From DATBLE01 sp963775695 (GTDB taxonomy: Bacteria; Actinomycetota; Thermoleophilia; Gaiellales; Gaiellaceae), in NCBI GenBank assembly GCA_963775695.1, contig CAVZJU010000002.1, positions 186,001 to 250,000 on the forward strand: DNA of 64,000 bases, written 5' to 3'. Position numbers and translations under genes: made by a program. Under the pieces are notes generated by a model, which saw only the letters and a program-made list of their open reading frames with translations, made no database searches and had not been told where the DNA came from. How positions within the stretch are numbered: the first letter of the stretch is position 1; each line of letters starts with the position of its first letter. This document shows positions 49,056-56,788 of this stretch, piece after piece.

Positions 49056-51091
49056 CTGCTGTTCGGTGGCGCCGGCGCAATGCTCGGGGACAGGCTCGAG
49101 CCTGTCCCTTCTGCTGAGTCGTGCTGGAGCTCCGCGGGCAACGGCTTCGCGTGTACCACGACGAGCGTCTTCGTCGCGCGCGTGAGGGCGACGTAGAGCG
49201 CGCGCAGGCCTTCGATCCCGCCGGCCGCGATCGCCGCCGGCTCGACCAGCACGACGCGGTCGAACTCGAGCCCTTTCGCAGCGCGGGGCGTCAGCGCCTG
49301 GATCGGCGAGGAGAGCTCGTCGAACGCCGTCTCGGGGTGAGGCAGGAGCGGCTCGATCTCTCCGAGGATCGCGGCCGGAGCGATCAGGCCCGTTCGCCCG
49401 TCGCGGAGCCCCTCCCGGCCTGCCTCGCGCACCGCGGCGGCGACGAGGCGGTCGGGTTCGACACGGACGAAACGGGGCGGTTCGTCGCCCGCGCGGTACG
49501 CGATCGGCGGAGTGACGTCGGGGGCGATCAACGGGAGCAGCGGGAGCGCCAGCTCCATCACCTCTGCCGGAACGCGGTAGGCGAGCCGCAGCTCCTCGAC
49601 TGCCAGCGACACCTCCGGCGCCAGACACCGGACGACCTCGTCCCAGCCGGTGTACGAGATCGGCCCCGACGACTGGGCGATGTCGCCGAGCATCGTGACC
49701 GCTCCCGACGAGCGCCGAGCGAGCATGCGCAGCTGCATCGGCGTCAGGTCCTGGGCCTCGTCGACGATCAGGTGGCCGCGGACAGGTTCAGGCCCGTCGA
49801 GGAGCGCGCGCGCTTCGTCCAGCAGTGACAGGTCCGCCTCGCTCCAGCCCCGGCCGCGGCCCGACCGGAGGAGGCGTTGCTCGTCCTCGTCGAGGATGCC
49901 GTCCGCTGCGGCTGCGAGCTGCTCGGCGCTCGTCAACAGACGTCGGACGAGCTGCTCTGCCCTCGGACGCGGCCACAGCGCGCTGAGCGTGCGGTTCAGG
50001 AAGCCGCCGCTTCGCAGCGTCGCTTCGATGTCGTCGAACGAGTGGTAGGCGGCGGCGCCGAGGCGTGCCGTGTAGCGCTCGTAGAAGGAGCGGACGAGCT
50101 TCATGCGCAGGCGCTCCCGCCCGGTGGCGTGGTCGGTCGATTCCGCCTGCGCATCCTCGATCAGCCTGCGGACCTCCTCCGGCGACAGCCGCAGCTCCAC
50201 CCCCTCCAGCCGGATCGCGAGCAGGTCCTCGGGTGGCCGCGGTAGCGCCCGCACGGCGGCGGCGATCATCGTCGCCAGCCGGGGATCGCCCTTCAGGCGC
50301 GCGACCTCGGCCGTGTCGGACCGAACCGCCTCGATACCATCGACCAGCTCGTTCACGGCCCGCTGCTCGACGCGCTCCTCGCCGAGCATGGGGAGGACGT
50401 GCGAGATGTAGTCCATGAAGACCGGGTTGGGACCGACGACCAGCACGCCGCTGCGCTCCAGCTCGCGCCGGTAGGTGTAGAGCAGCCAGGACGCGCGGTG
50501 CAGGCCCACCGCCGTCTTGCCGGTTCCCGGACCTCCCTGGATGACGAGGACGCCGTCCGGCTCACGGGTGATCAGGCGGTACTGGTCGGCCTGGATCGTG
50601 GCGACGATGTCGCGCATGTGCTCGTCACGGCTGCGCTCCAGCTCCTCGAGCAGGATGTCCGCGACGCCGTGGACGACGTCGTCGGCGGAGCCGTCGAGCG
50701 GCTCGTCGTAGAGGTCGAGAAGCCTGCGGCCCTCGGTGCGGAAGCGGCGCCGGAGCACGACCCCCTGGGGCTCCGCGACCGTCGCGGTGTAGAACGCCCT
50801 TGCGGCCGGCGCCTGCCAGTTGACGACGATCGGCGTCTGCTCCTCGTGCAGCCAGCGGCGCCCGACGTACAGCGGCCGGACGACGCCGTCGAGGTCGAGC
50901 CGGCCGAAGCAGAGGCCGCGTTCGGCGTCCTCGAAGGTGACGAGCCGCTTCGCGGCCCAGGCCTCCAGGACGAGGGCCTCGACCTCGCCGATGCCGGCCT
51001 CGCCGGCCCGCTCCACCTGCCGGCGCATCTCCTCCAGGCAGGCATAGGCGTGGTCGACGTAGGCCTGCTCGGACTCCAGATCGGGGTGCAT
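49037..51091 (-). CDS. UvrD-like helicase, HelD/HelR-type RNA polymerase recycling ATPase
   Basis: 684 residues from ATG 51089-51091. N-terminal coiled-coil typical of HelD proteins (ESEQAYVDHAYACLEEMRRQ). Walker A LVIQGGPGTGKTAVGLHRAS, Walker B HLIVDEAQDLTPMQLRML, motif III GDIAQSSGP, and C-terminal motifs LTPRAAKGLEFDRVVLVEP and ALYVALTRATKTLVVV. In Actinobacteria such proteins release stalled or rifampicin-bound RNA polymerase. The last ~25 residues (SSLSPSIAPAPPNSRGQAGA) are encoded by REP-like palindromes and are probably an acquired tail. Confidence 0.92.
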   Translation of the reverse strand: MHPDLESEQAYVDHAYACLEEMRRQVERAGEAGIGEVEALVLEAWAAKRLVTFEDAERGLCFGRLDLDGVVRPLYVGRRWLHEEQTPIVVNWQAPAARAFYTATVAEPQGVVLRRRFRTEGRRLLDLYDEPLDGSADDVVHGVADILLEELERSRDEHMRDIVATIQADQYRLITREPDGVLVIQGGPGTGKTAVGLHRASWLLYTYRRELERSGVLVVGPNPVFMDYISHVLPMLGEERVEQRAVNELVDGIEAVRSDTAEVARLKGDPRLATMIAAAVRALPRPPEDLLAIRLEGVELRLSPEEVRRLIEDAQAESTDHATGRERLRMKLVRSFYERYTARLGAAAYHSFDDIEATLRSGGFLNRTLSALWPRPRAEQLVRRLLTSAEQLAAAADGILDEDEQRLLRSGRGRGWSEADLSLLDEARALLDGPEPVRGHLIVDEAQDLTPMQLRMLARRSSGAVTMLGDIAQSSGPISYTGWDEVVRCLAPEVSLAVEELRLAYRVPAEVMELALPLLPLIAPDVTPPIAYRAGDEPPRFVRVEPDRLVAAAVREAGREGLRDGRTGLIAPAAILGEIEPLLPHPETAFDELSSPIQALTPRAAKGLEFDRVVLVEPAAIAAGGIEGLRALYVALTRATKTLVVVHAKPLPAELQHDSAEGTGSSLSPSIAPAPPNSRGQAGA
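49086..49108. repeat. REP-like palindrome GGGACAGGCT..AGCCTGTCCC
   Basis: GGGGACAGGCT-CG-AGCCTGTCCC, the same core as 38835-38857. Here it is inside the 3' coding end of the helR-like gene. Confidence 0.65.
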
Positions 51092-51101
51092 CGGGAGACT
51101 G

Positions 51102-51881
51102 CTACGCGGGTTCGACGCTGTCGCCGAGTGCCACACGCCCCGGCTCCACCACCTCGGCCCAGACGCCGAAAGGCAGCGGCTCGGTCGACTCGACGCCGTC
51201 GCGGTACTCGGCGAGGACGTCGAGCGTCGGCAGGTTGCGCACGCCGGTCTCCGGGTGGCGGCTGGTGACGATGCAGCGGCCGGTGTGGCCTCCGACGGCG
51301 ACGATCGCCTCGCCGATGCGGACGCGGCGACCGATCCACTCGTCCTCCTCGTGCGGTCCGATTCCATCGACCCCGAACAGCATCCTGAAGCGGCGCGGGT
51401 CGATCGGCTCGGAGATCCCGGCCGCTTCGCGCATCGCCTCGAGCGAGCCCCTCGATAGGATCGACACCGCCGCGCGCCCGCCGCGGTCGACGCCCGCCCC
51501 GGCCTCGACGCACTGGACCAGCCGCAGCTCACGTCCGACGAACGAGGTGAGCGCGCCCGACCAGGGGCCGACGACCAGGCGCCCGTGGACGTCGCGCCCG
51601 TAGAAGTTCGTGGTCACGGCCTCGCCGAGCTCGACGTTGCCCTCGGCGACGCTGCCGTCGGGGAAGCGGAACCTGAGAGCCGAATCCGTCTCGTCCCAGT
51701 GCACGGCGATCTGCTGGAGCTCGCCGAGCTGCTTACCGTTCAGCAGCCGGCCGCTCTCGCCGATCACGTGGAAGCGGCGGTTGTCGAGCACGCCGAACGG
51801 CTCGAGCTCCACGGCGTGGCGCTGCTCGAGCGCCATTCCCTTCACGGGGGCGACGTTGATCCAGGCGATCCGGCCGACCAT
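51102..51881 (-). CDS. MOSC domain protein
   Basis: 259 residues from ATG 51879-51881. MOSC-N: IAWINVAPVKGMALEQRHAV, LDNRRFHVIGESGRLLNGKQ. MOSC: AAVSILSRGSLEAMREAAG, DPRRFRMLFGVDGI, and the GGHTGRCIVTSRHPETGVRN segment with the conserved Cys that handles sulphur or binds molybdenum cofactor. Length fits stand-alone YcbX/MOCOS-like proteins. It is 10 bp upstream of the helR-like gene and so probably co-transcribed with it. Confidence 0.93.
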   Translation of the reverse strand: MVGRIAWINVAPVKGMALEQRHAVELEPFGVLDNRRFHVIGESGRLLNGKQLGELQQIAVHWDETDSALRFRFPDGSVAEGNVELGEAVTTNFYGRDVHGRLVVGPWSGALTSFVGRELRLVQCVEAGAGVDRGGRAAVSILSRGSLEAMREAAGISEPIDPRRFRMLFGVDGIGPHEEDEWIGRRVRIGEAIVAVGGHTGRCIVTSRHPETGVRNLPTLDVLAEYRDGVESTEPLPFGVWAEVVEPGRVALGDSVEPA

Positions 51882-51952
51882 GCCCCCAGTCTCGCAGGCG
51901 CGTATATGGTCCAGCGACCGCACCGTTAGGCGACCTGGAAAGGACGGTCGAG

Positions 51953-52099
51953 ATGCAGCTGAAGATGCGGCGCTCCCAGCCCAAGCGGAGCCGGAAGAAG
52001 CAGGCGCTGATTGCCGCGGGCGCCGTCGGGCTGGCCGCGGGGGCGACGATGCGGCGCAGGCGGCATCGCGCGCACGACGACGAGCCGGCCGAGGACTGA
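51953..52099 (+). CDS. 48-residue basic membrane-associated protein
   Basis: ATG 51953 with a GGAAAGGA site. QLKMRRSQPKRSRKKQ is followed by a short hydrophobic helix (ALIAAGAVGLAAGATM), an Arg-rich stretch and an acidic end (DDEPAED). It is clean, self-contained and followed by a perfect terminator-like palindrome, so I regard it as a real small gene. Function unknown. Confidence 0.6.
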   Translation: MQLKMRRSQPKRSRKKQALIAAGAVGLAAGATMRRRRHRAHDDEPAED

Positions 52100-52114
52100 G
52101 CCAGCCGCCCGACA

Positions 52115-52149
52115 GGACGTGTCCCGGGGACTGTCCCCGGGACACGTCC
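52115..52149. terminator. Perfect 16-bp inverted repeat
   Basis: GGACGTGTCCCGGGGA and its exact complement around CTG. It ends inside the 24-bp promoter-like repeat of nucS copy A, linking the palindrome and promoter repeat families. Confidence 0.65.
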
Positions 52150-52166
52150 GAAAGGGCCAGTACGGT
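52143..52166 (+). promoter_or_regulatory. 24-bp nucS-type promoter repeat, copy A
   Basis: CACGTCCGAAAGGGCCAGTA followed by CGGT. TACGGT fits an actinobacterial TANNNT -10 box, and the GTG is only 5 bp further, so the transcript would be nearly leaderless. Confidence 0.5.
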
Positions 52167-52171
52167 GCCCG

Positions 52172-52326
52172 GTGCGCCTGCTCGTGGCCCGCTGTGAGGT
52201 CCGTTACACCGGTCGCCTGACCGCCCTGTTGCCGGAGTCGACGCGGTTGCTGATGTTCAAGTCGGACGGCTCGGTGCTCGTCCATCCGACGCGGGCGGCT
52301 ACAAGCCCCTCAACTGCGCGCTCTAG
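52172..52326 (+). pseudogene. Truncated nucS N-terminal copy A
   Basis: From GTG 52172 it reads VRLLVARCEVRYTGRLTALL, PESTRLLMFKSDGSVLVH, which is colinear with the start of NucS. After VH one base is missing; the next frame gives SDAGGYKPLNCAL and a TAG at 52324-52326. The nuclease domain is absent. The CTAG at its end also supplies the stop of the convergent minus-strand gene. Likely a decayed partial duplication. Confidence 0.8.
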
Positions 52327-52680
52327 CCGCGGTACCGGAAGCCGAAGCCGCCGAGACGGCCGAGAAAGGTCAGTGCGGCCGACCAGCCGAGGCCGAGTAC
52401 GGCTCCGATGATCAGGAGCCCTCCCAGGACCGGCGAGACGAGCCACCACAGGAGCGCACCTGCCACGGCGACGATCCCGGCCAAGGCAAAGGTGGCGCCG
52501 AGGCCGGCACGTTGCTCGACGCCGCAGTATCGGCATGCCGTTCGACCACTCGACCTCCTCCTCTGGATTGTCGAGATCGGTGTCCTCGTGCTTGATCTGC
52601 ACCCACCGGTGCAGGCCGATACGGCAGCGGAGCCGGCGAGGCCTGTCCTCCCCCCGCCCTTCTGAGCCAGTTACGGACAT
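52323..52680 (-). pseudogene. Membrane zinc-ribbon-like protein with a frameshift
   Basis: From ATG 52678-52680: LRCRIGLHRWVQIKHEDTDL, NPEEEVEW, then after one frame change near 52530 CRYCGVEQRAGLGATFALAG and two membrane segments (GIVAVAGALLWWLVSPVLGG, LLIIGAVLGLGWSAALTFL), ending FGFRYRG. The C-RIGLHRW / CRYCG pairing is typical of small actinobacterial membrane proteins with a zinc-like motif. Either a pseudogene or an assembly error. Confidence 0.6.
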
Positions 52681-52701
52681 GTCCGAAACGGACGATACGG
52701 T
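52678..52701 (+). promoter_or_regulatory. 24-bp nucS-type promoter repeat, copy B
   Basis: CATGTCCGAAACGGACGATA followed by CGGT, 7 bp before GTG 52709. The CATG at its left edge is also the start of the divergent minus-strand gene. Confidence 0.5.
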
Positions 52702-52708
52702 CTCGCGC

Positions 52709-52870
52709 GTGCGCCTGATCGTCGCCCGCTGCGAAGTCACCTACACCGGCCGGCTGACCGCTCGTCTGCCCGAGTCGACACGGCTGGTGATGATCAAGGC
52801 CGACGGCACGGTCATGGTCTGGTCGGACAACGGGGGGCCTAAGGTAAAGCCGCTGAACGACGGCCGTTAG
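52709..52870 (+). CDS. NucS N-terminal-domain copy B (53 residues, no nuclease domain)
   Basis: GTG 52709 (an in-frame ATG at 52679 would add MSETDDTVSR). The sequence VRLIVARCEVTYTGRLTARL, PESTRLVMIKADGTVMVWSD and NGGPKVKPLN differs from NucS residues 1-50 at only a few positions, and then ends DGR-stop. The frame is intact, so a small protein limited to the first part of the NucS dimerisation/DNA-binding domain could be made. Its stop overlaps the convergent cupin stop (TTAG). Confidence 0.65.
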   Translation: MRLIVARCEVTYTGRLTARLPESTRLVMIKADGTVMVWSDNGGPKVKPLNDGR

Positions 52871-53175
52871 CCGCCGATTCGCGCGAGTTCGCGGACCTGG
52901 ACCATGAGCGCTGTCATGCCGGTCTCGCTTCCCTTGGAGTGCGTCTCGCCTCGCGTGATGAGCGCCGCACGCCCTTCGGGGAGGTCGCGGCGCTCTCCGT
53001 CGCCACCCGCGACCCATCCGTTTCCCGCGAGGGCGACCAGGAACTGGCCGAACCCTGCTCGGTGCGGGCCGATCTCGCCGCCGGGCGCGAGCTCCAGGGT
53101 TGAGGTGAGACGGACGTCGTAGGGACGCGGGCCGATCGGTTCTGCGCGTTCGGCTTCGAGTCGGAGGATCTCCAT
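52867..53175 (-). CDS. Cupin-like protein
   Basis: 102 residues from ATG 53173-53175. Beta-barrel pattern with LTSTLELAPGGEIGPHRAGF, GQFLVALAGNGWVAGGDGER and EGRAALITRGETHSKGSE; the His after GPH and the RGETHS segment occupy the usual cupin metal-ligand places. Function unknown. It is inserted between nucS copy B and the full nucS gene, and is transcribed toward copy B. Confidence 0.75.
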   Translation of the reverse strand: MEILRLEAERAEPIGPRPYDVRLTSTLELAPGGEIGPHRAGFGQFLVALAGNGWVAGGDGERRDLPEGRAALITRGETHSKGSETGMTALMVQVRELARIGG

Positions 53176-53216
53176 GCGTCGAGTCTGCCGAGGGCCGCGC
53201 GCAGGGGTCGAAGAGA

Positions 53217-53240
53217 CACGTCCGAAACGGCCAGTACGGT
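53217..53240 (+). promoter_or_regulatory. 24-bp nucS promoter repeat, copy C
   Basis: CACGTCCGAAACGGCCAGTA followed by CGGT, 8 bp before the nucS GTG. A -10 this close predicts a leaderless nucS mRNA. Confidence 0.55.
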
Positions 53241-53248
53241 TCCGGCTC

Positions 53249-53926
53249 GTGCGTCTGATCGTCGCTCGCTGCGAGGTCACCTACACGGGCCGGCTGACGG
53301 CCCATCTACCTGAGTCGACCCGCCTACTGATGATCAAGGAGGACGGGACGTTCATGGTCTGGTCCGATAACGGGGGGCCCAAAGTAAAGCCCCTAAACTG
53401 GATGACCCCGCCGACGACGATCGAGGAGTCGGACGGCTTGATCGTCGTCCGCAAGCGCGCCGGCAGAGTCGAGGACTGCCTCGAGATCCGTCTCGCCGAG
53501 GTGCTGAGCGACGTGTCCCACGAGATGGGGGAGGCGGCAGGGCTGGAGAAGGACGGCGTCGAGCGCGACCTTCAGGAGCTGCTGGCCGACCGGCCGGAGG
53601 CGCTGGGCGAGGCGCTTCGCCTCGTCCGGCGCGAATGGCCGACGGACATCGGTCCCGTCGACCTGATGTGCCGTGATCCCGACGACGGCTGGGTGGCGGT
53701 CGAGGTGAAGCGGATCGCCGGGATCGAGGCGGTGGAGCAGCTCGTCCGCTATCTGGAGCGGATCCGGCTCGATCCCGCGAGGGCGGACTGCCGCGGCGTG
53801 CTGGCGGCGATGCGGTTCCGGCCGCAGGCGCTGACGCTGGCCGACTCGCGCGGCGTGCGCTGCGCGGAGGTCGACCTGGGCGTGCTCCGCGGCGAGCGCG
53901 AGCCCGAGCTCACCCTCTTCAGCTGA
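53249..53926 (+). CDS. nucS: Mismatch-specific endonuclease NucS/EndoMS
   Basis: 225 residues from GTG 53249. N-terminal dimerisation/DNA-binding domain: IVARCEVTYTGRLTAHLPES, VMVWSD-type loop and KPLNWMTPPTTIEESDG. C-terminal RecB-like nuclease: GPVDLMCRD (Asp138), WVAVEVKRIAG (Glu152-Val-Lys154), QLVRYLERI. The C-terminus PELTLFS resembles the sliding-clamp binding tail of the family. NucS cuts both strands at mismatches and replaces MutS/MutL in most Actinobacteria and many archaea. The start is fixed by homology and by the shared start of copies A and B. Confidence 0.96.
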   Translation: MRLIVARCEVTYTGRLTAHLPESTRLLMIKEDGTFMVWSDNGGPKVKPLNWMTPPTTIEESDGLIVVRKRAGRVEDCLEIRLAEVLSDVSHEMGEAAGLEKDGVERDLQELLADRPEALGEALRLVRREWPTDIGPVDLMCRDPDDGWVAVEVKRIAGIEAVEQLVRYLERIRLDPARADCRGVLAAMRFRPQALTLADSRGVRCAEVDLGVLRGEREPELTLFS

Positions 53927-54025
53927 GTGATGGTCCAGCGCAGCGCGACCAGGAGCGGCGAAGCCAGCTCGCCTCGGCGCCACTCGGCGTGCAGCTCCTG
54001 CTGTGAACGGGGTGCGTCGCTACTT

Positions 54026-54065
54026 AGCACGATCGGTCGTTCTTGATAATACGACCGGTCGTGCT
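54026..54065. promoter_or_regulatory. Tandem TetR operators overlapping the promoter
   Basis: Two palindromes ACGATCGGTCGT (54029-54040) and ACGACCGGTCGT (54051-54062) within a larger inverted repeat AGCAC..GTGCT. GATAAT between them looks like a -10 box. Spacing of 22 bp centre to centre suits two dimers on one DNA face pair. Confidence 0.75.
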
Positions 54066-54077
54066 ATTTTGTCAAGC

Positions 54078-54698
54078 GTGAGCGCGACGAGGAGGCGCCG
54101 CGCCGACGGCGAGCAGACGCGGGCGACGATCCTCGACGCGGCGACGAAGCTCGCCACGGTCGAGGGGCTGGACGGCCTCTCGATCGGGCGTCTGGCCGAC
54201 CACATCGGCATGTCGAAGAGCGGCCTCTACGCGCACTTCGGATCGAAAGAGGAGCTTCAGCTCGCCGCCATCGACACCGCCACGCAGATCTTCACCGACG
54301 ACGTGATCCGGCCGGCGCGCAAGGCCGACACGGCGCTAGAGCGGCTGGAGGCGCTCTGCGAGAACTTTTTTCGCTACCTCGAGCGGCCCGTATTCCCCGG
54401 CGGCTGCTTCTTCGCCTCGGCGACGGCCGAGCTCGATACGCACCCCGGGCCGGTGAAGGAGAAGCTGGTCGAGTCCCTGGACGGATGGCTGGCGCTGATC
54501 GAGCGTCGCGTCGGCGAAGCGCAGGAGGCCGGCGAGCTCGACGCGGCCGAGGATCCGGCTCTGCTCGCGTTCGAGCTCGATGCGTTCATGAAGATGGGCA
54601 ACTCGCTGCGCGTTCTGCACGGAGGACGTAGCGGGCTCGCCCAGGCTCGCGCCGCTATTCGTGCGAGGCTCGAGCGGGCCTGTGTGACGAAGCGGTGA
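54078..54698 (+). CDS. TetR family transcriptional regulator
   Basis: 206 residues from GTG 54078. HTH: TRATILDAATKLATVEGLDG, LSIGRLADHIGMSKSGLYAH, FGSKEELQLAAIDTA. The C-terminal domain is TetR_C-type (YLERPVFPGGCFFASATAEL). It almost surely controls itself through the two operators just upstream. No adjacent transporter or enzyme with the same direction is closer than the HNH-like gene. Confidence 0.94.
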   Translation: MSATRRRRADGEQTRATILDAATKLATVEGLDGLSIGRLADHIGMSKSGLYAHFGSKEELQLAAIDTATQIFTDDVIRPARKADTALERLEALCENFFRYLERPVFPGGCFFASATAELDTHPGPVKEKLVESLDGWLALIERRVGEAQEAGELDAAEDPALLAFELDAFMKMGNSLRVLHGGRSGLAQARAAIRARLERACVTKR

Positions 54699-54717
54699 GA
54701 ACCCGTCCACAGCCGAT

Positions 54718-55218
54718 GTGCACCGGGCCGTCGTTGCCCATGCTGACGACGTGCCCAGGATCGCGACGGTCCTCGCGTTGCTCGGCTTCGTCCTCGGCCT
54801 GGTGCTGCTCTGGCAGGGCTCGAAGGCTGCCGGGCCGGTGCTCGTCGCCGACCCGGTCCGGACGCCGGGCGTCCTGAACCCGGACGTCCGGCAGGAGACG
54901 ATCGGCGGAACGATCTGCAAGCGAGGCTGGACGCGGACGGTCCGCCCACCCACCTCGTACACCAACGAGCTGAAGCTGCGCCAGATGCAGGAGTACGGCG
55001 TGGGCGGCGATCCGTCCGGGTACCAGGAGGACCACCTGATCAGCCTCGAGCTCGGCGGGCACCCGACCGACCCGCGCAACCTCTGGCCCGAGCCGCGACC
55101 GCACGCCGAGGAGGTCGACCGGATCGAGAACGAGCTGAACGGCAAGGTCTGCTCCGGCGAGATCACGCTCGCCGAGGGGCAGCGGCGCGAGACGGAGCTC
55201 AAACACCGCTCGGGCTGA
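54718..55218 (+). CDS. Membrane-anchored or secreted HNH-like protein
   Basis: 166 residues from ATG 54718 (GTG 54751 is an alternative that places the helix at the N-terminus). One hydrophobic helix IATVLALLGFVLGLVLLWQG. The second half has an HNH-type motif: YQEDHLISLELGGHPTDPRN with LWPEP, including the D-H pair and Asn. This pattern is found in small secreted nuclease-like proteins. Nuclease activity is only inferred. Cys residues ICKRG and KVCSGE may form a disulphide. Confidence 0.7.
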   Translation: MHRAVVAHADDVPRIATVLALLGFVLGLVLLWQGSKAAGPVLVADPVRTPGVLNPDVRQETIGGTICKRGWTRTVRPPTSYTNELKLRQMQEYGVGGDPSGYQEDHLISLELGGHPTDPRNLWPEPRPHAEEVDRIENELNGKVCSGEITLAEGQRRETELKHRSG

Positions 55219-55230
55219 CAAGATGCGCAC

Positions 55231-55857
55231 GTGCTGGAGCTGACGCCGGACGAGCTGCTGTCGACGACCCGGGCGGTGCGCAGGCGGCTCGACCTCGAGC
55301 GGCCGGTGGAGCGCGGCGTGCTCGAGGAGTGCCTCCGGCTCGCGCAGCAGGCGCCGACGGGCAGCTACCGGCAGAACTGGCATTTCGTCGTCGTCACCGA
55401 GCCCGGGCTGCGAACCGCCCTGGCCGACCTGTGGCGGCAGGGCGCCGAGAGATACCTCGCCGGAATCGGCGACCCGGAAGCGATCCCGGGGATGATGGGC
55501 CGCGTCCTCGTCGGCGTCTTCCACCTGCGCGACCACCTGCACGAAGTGCCGGTCCACGTGATTCCTTGTATCGAGGGCCGCACCGACGGCAAGGGCGTCG
55601 TCGCCCAGGCGTCGACGTGGGGGTCGATCATGCCGGCCGCCTGGAGCTTCATGCTGGCGGCGCGCTCGCGCGGGCTCGGCACGGTCTGGACGACGTTCCA
55701 CCTGTTCCGCGAGGAGCAGGCGGCCGAACTGCTGGGGATCCCGTTCGACGAGGTGATGCAGGCTGCGCTGATCCCGGTCGCCTACACGGTGGGTACGGAG
55801 TTCAAGCCGGCGGTGCGGGCGCCGCTCGACACCTTTGTGCGCTGGGACCGCTGGTAG
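55231..55857 (+). CDS. Nitroreductase family protein
   Basis: 208 residues from GTG 55231. FMN-binding landmarks: TTRAVRRRLDLERPVERGVL, LRLAQQAPTGSYRQNWHFVV, SIMPAAWSFMLAARSRGLGT and the C-terminal IPFDEVMQAALIPVAYTVGT. Reduces nitro compounds or quinones using NAD(P)H, or acts as an iodotyrosine-deiodinase-like flavoprotein. It follows the HNH-like gene by 12 bp, so may be co-transcribed. Confidence 0.92.
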   Translation: MLELTPDELLSTTRAVRRRLDLERPVERGVLEECLRLAQQAPTGSYRQNWHFVVVTEPGLRTALADLWRQGAERYLAGIGDPEAIPGMMGRVLVGVFHLRDHLHEVPVHVIPCIEGRTDGKGVVAQASTWGSIMPAAWSFMLAARSRGLGTVWTTFHLFREEQAAELLGIPFDEVMQAALIPVAYTVGTEFKPAVRAPLDTFVRWDRW

Positions 55858-55861
55858 GCGG

Positions 55862-56788
55862 CTACCGGACGCCCTTGCGGGGCGTCACCTTCAGCTCGAG
55901 CACGTCGGGCCGGTGGTAGTGGCCCGCCGGGTCGAAGCGCTGCCGCTCCTCGTCGAGCCGTTGCGGCTCGAGGTCGGCGTACAGAATTCCCTCCTCGCCG
56001 TAGAGCGGGCCGGCGAGGTAGGAGCCGTCCGGAGCGAGGATCGCCGACCCGCCGCGTCCGAGCACGTCCTTCCCGGCGAGCTTGTCCTTGAGCGGGAAGT
56101 CGTCGGGGTACGAGCTCGCCCGCTGGAAGTGCGACGGCGCCACCACGAACGCGCGCGACTCGCGCGCGATGTGCACGAGCGTCGCCTGCCAGGCGTCGCC
56201 GTCGTCTGCGGTCGAGGCGATGTAGATCTCGACGCCGGACTCGTACAGGGAGAAACGCGCGAGCGGCATGTAGTTCTCCCAGCAGATCAGTCCACCGATT
56301 CGCCCGATCGGCGTCTGCAGCGCGCGTAGGCCGCCGCCGTCACCCTGGCCCCAGACCAGGCGCTCGTGGTTCGTCGGCACCAGCTTCCGGTGGTGGACGG
56401 CGAGCTCTCCCTCCGGCGAGTGGTAGAGGAGAGCGTTGTAGAGCGTCCCGCGGTTCCAGGGATCGCGCTCGTTGACTCCCGTGACGAGCCAGACCTCGTT
56501 GTCCCGCGCGATCTCGCCGAGTCGGTCCGCTGCTGGGCCGGGCACCTCGACCGACTCGCGCGCGAGCATCGCGAACGAGGCCTTCGCACGCGGGTCGGCC
56601 CAGCCGGCCAGGTACTTCGCCCAGGCCGAGCTGGGGTAGGCCGGGAGGAAGGTCTCCGGGAAGACGACCAGGGAGGCGCCGGCAGCCTTCGCCTCGGCGG
56701 TCAGCACGGCCAGTTTGTCGAGCGTGGCCTCCCGGTCGAGAATGACCGGCTCGGCCTGGACGCAGGCGACTCGGACCGGACCGTTCAC
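55862..56788 (-). CDS. Nitrilase (carbon-nitrogen hydrolase, branch-1 like)
   Basis: 308 residues from ATG 56786-56788. Catalytic triad regions: LVVFPETFLPAYPSSAW (Glu), HHRKLVPTNHERLVWGQGDG (Lys), and GGLICWENYMPLARFSLYES (Cys about 169). The C-W-E-N-Y-M-P sequence is that of true nitrilases rather than amidases. HIARESRAFVVAPSHFQR supports this. Converts a nitrile to an acid plus ammonia in the cytoplasm. It is the last gene of the trp operon run, overlapping the methyltransferase by four bases. Confidence 0.93.
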   Translation of the reverse strand: MNGPVRVACVQAEPVILDREATLDKLAVLTAEAKAAGASLVVFPETFLPAYPSSAWAKYLAGWADPRAKASFAMLARESVEVPGPAADRLGEIARDNEVWLVTGVNERDPWNRGTLYNALLYHSPEGELAVHHRKLVPTNHERLVWGQGDGGGLRALQTPIGRIGGLICWENYMPLARFSLYESGVEIYIASTADDGDAWQATLVHIARESRAFVVAPSHFQRASSYPDDFPLKDKLAGKDVLGRGGSAILAPDGSYLAGPLYGEEGILYADLEPQRLDEERQRFDPAGHYHRPDVLELKVTPRKGVR

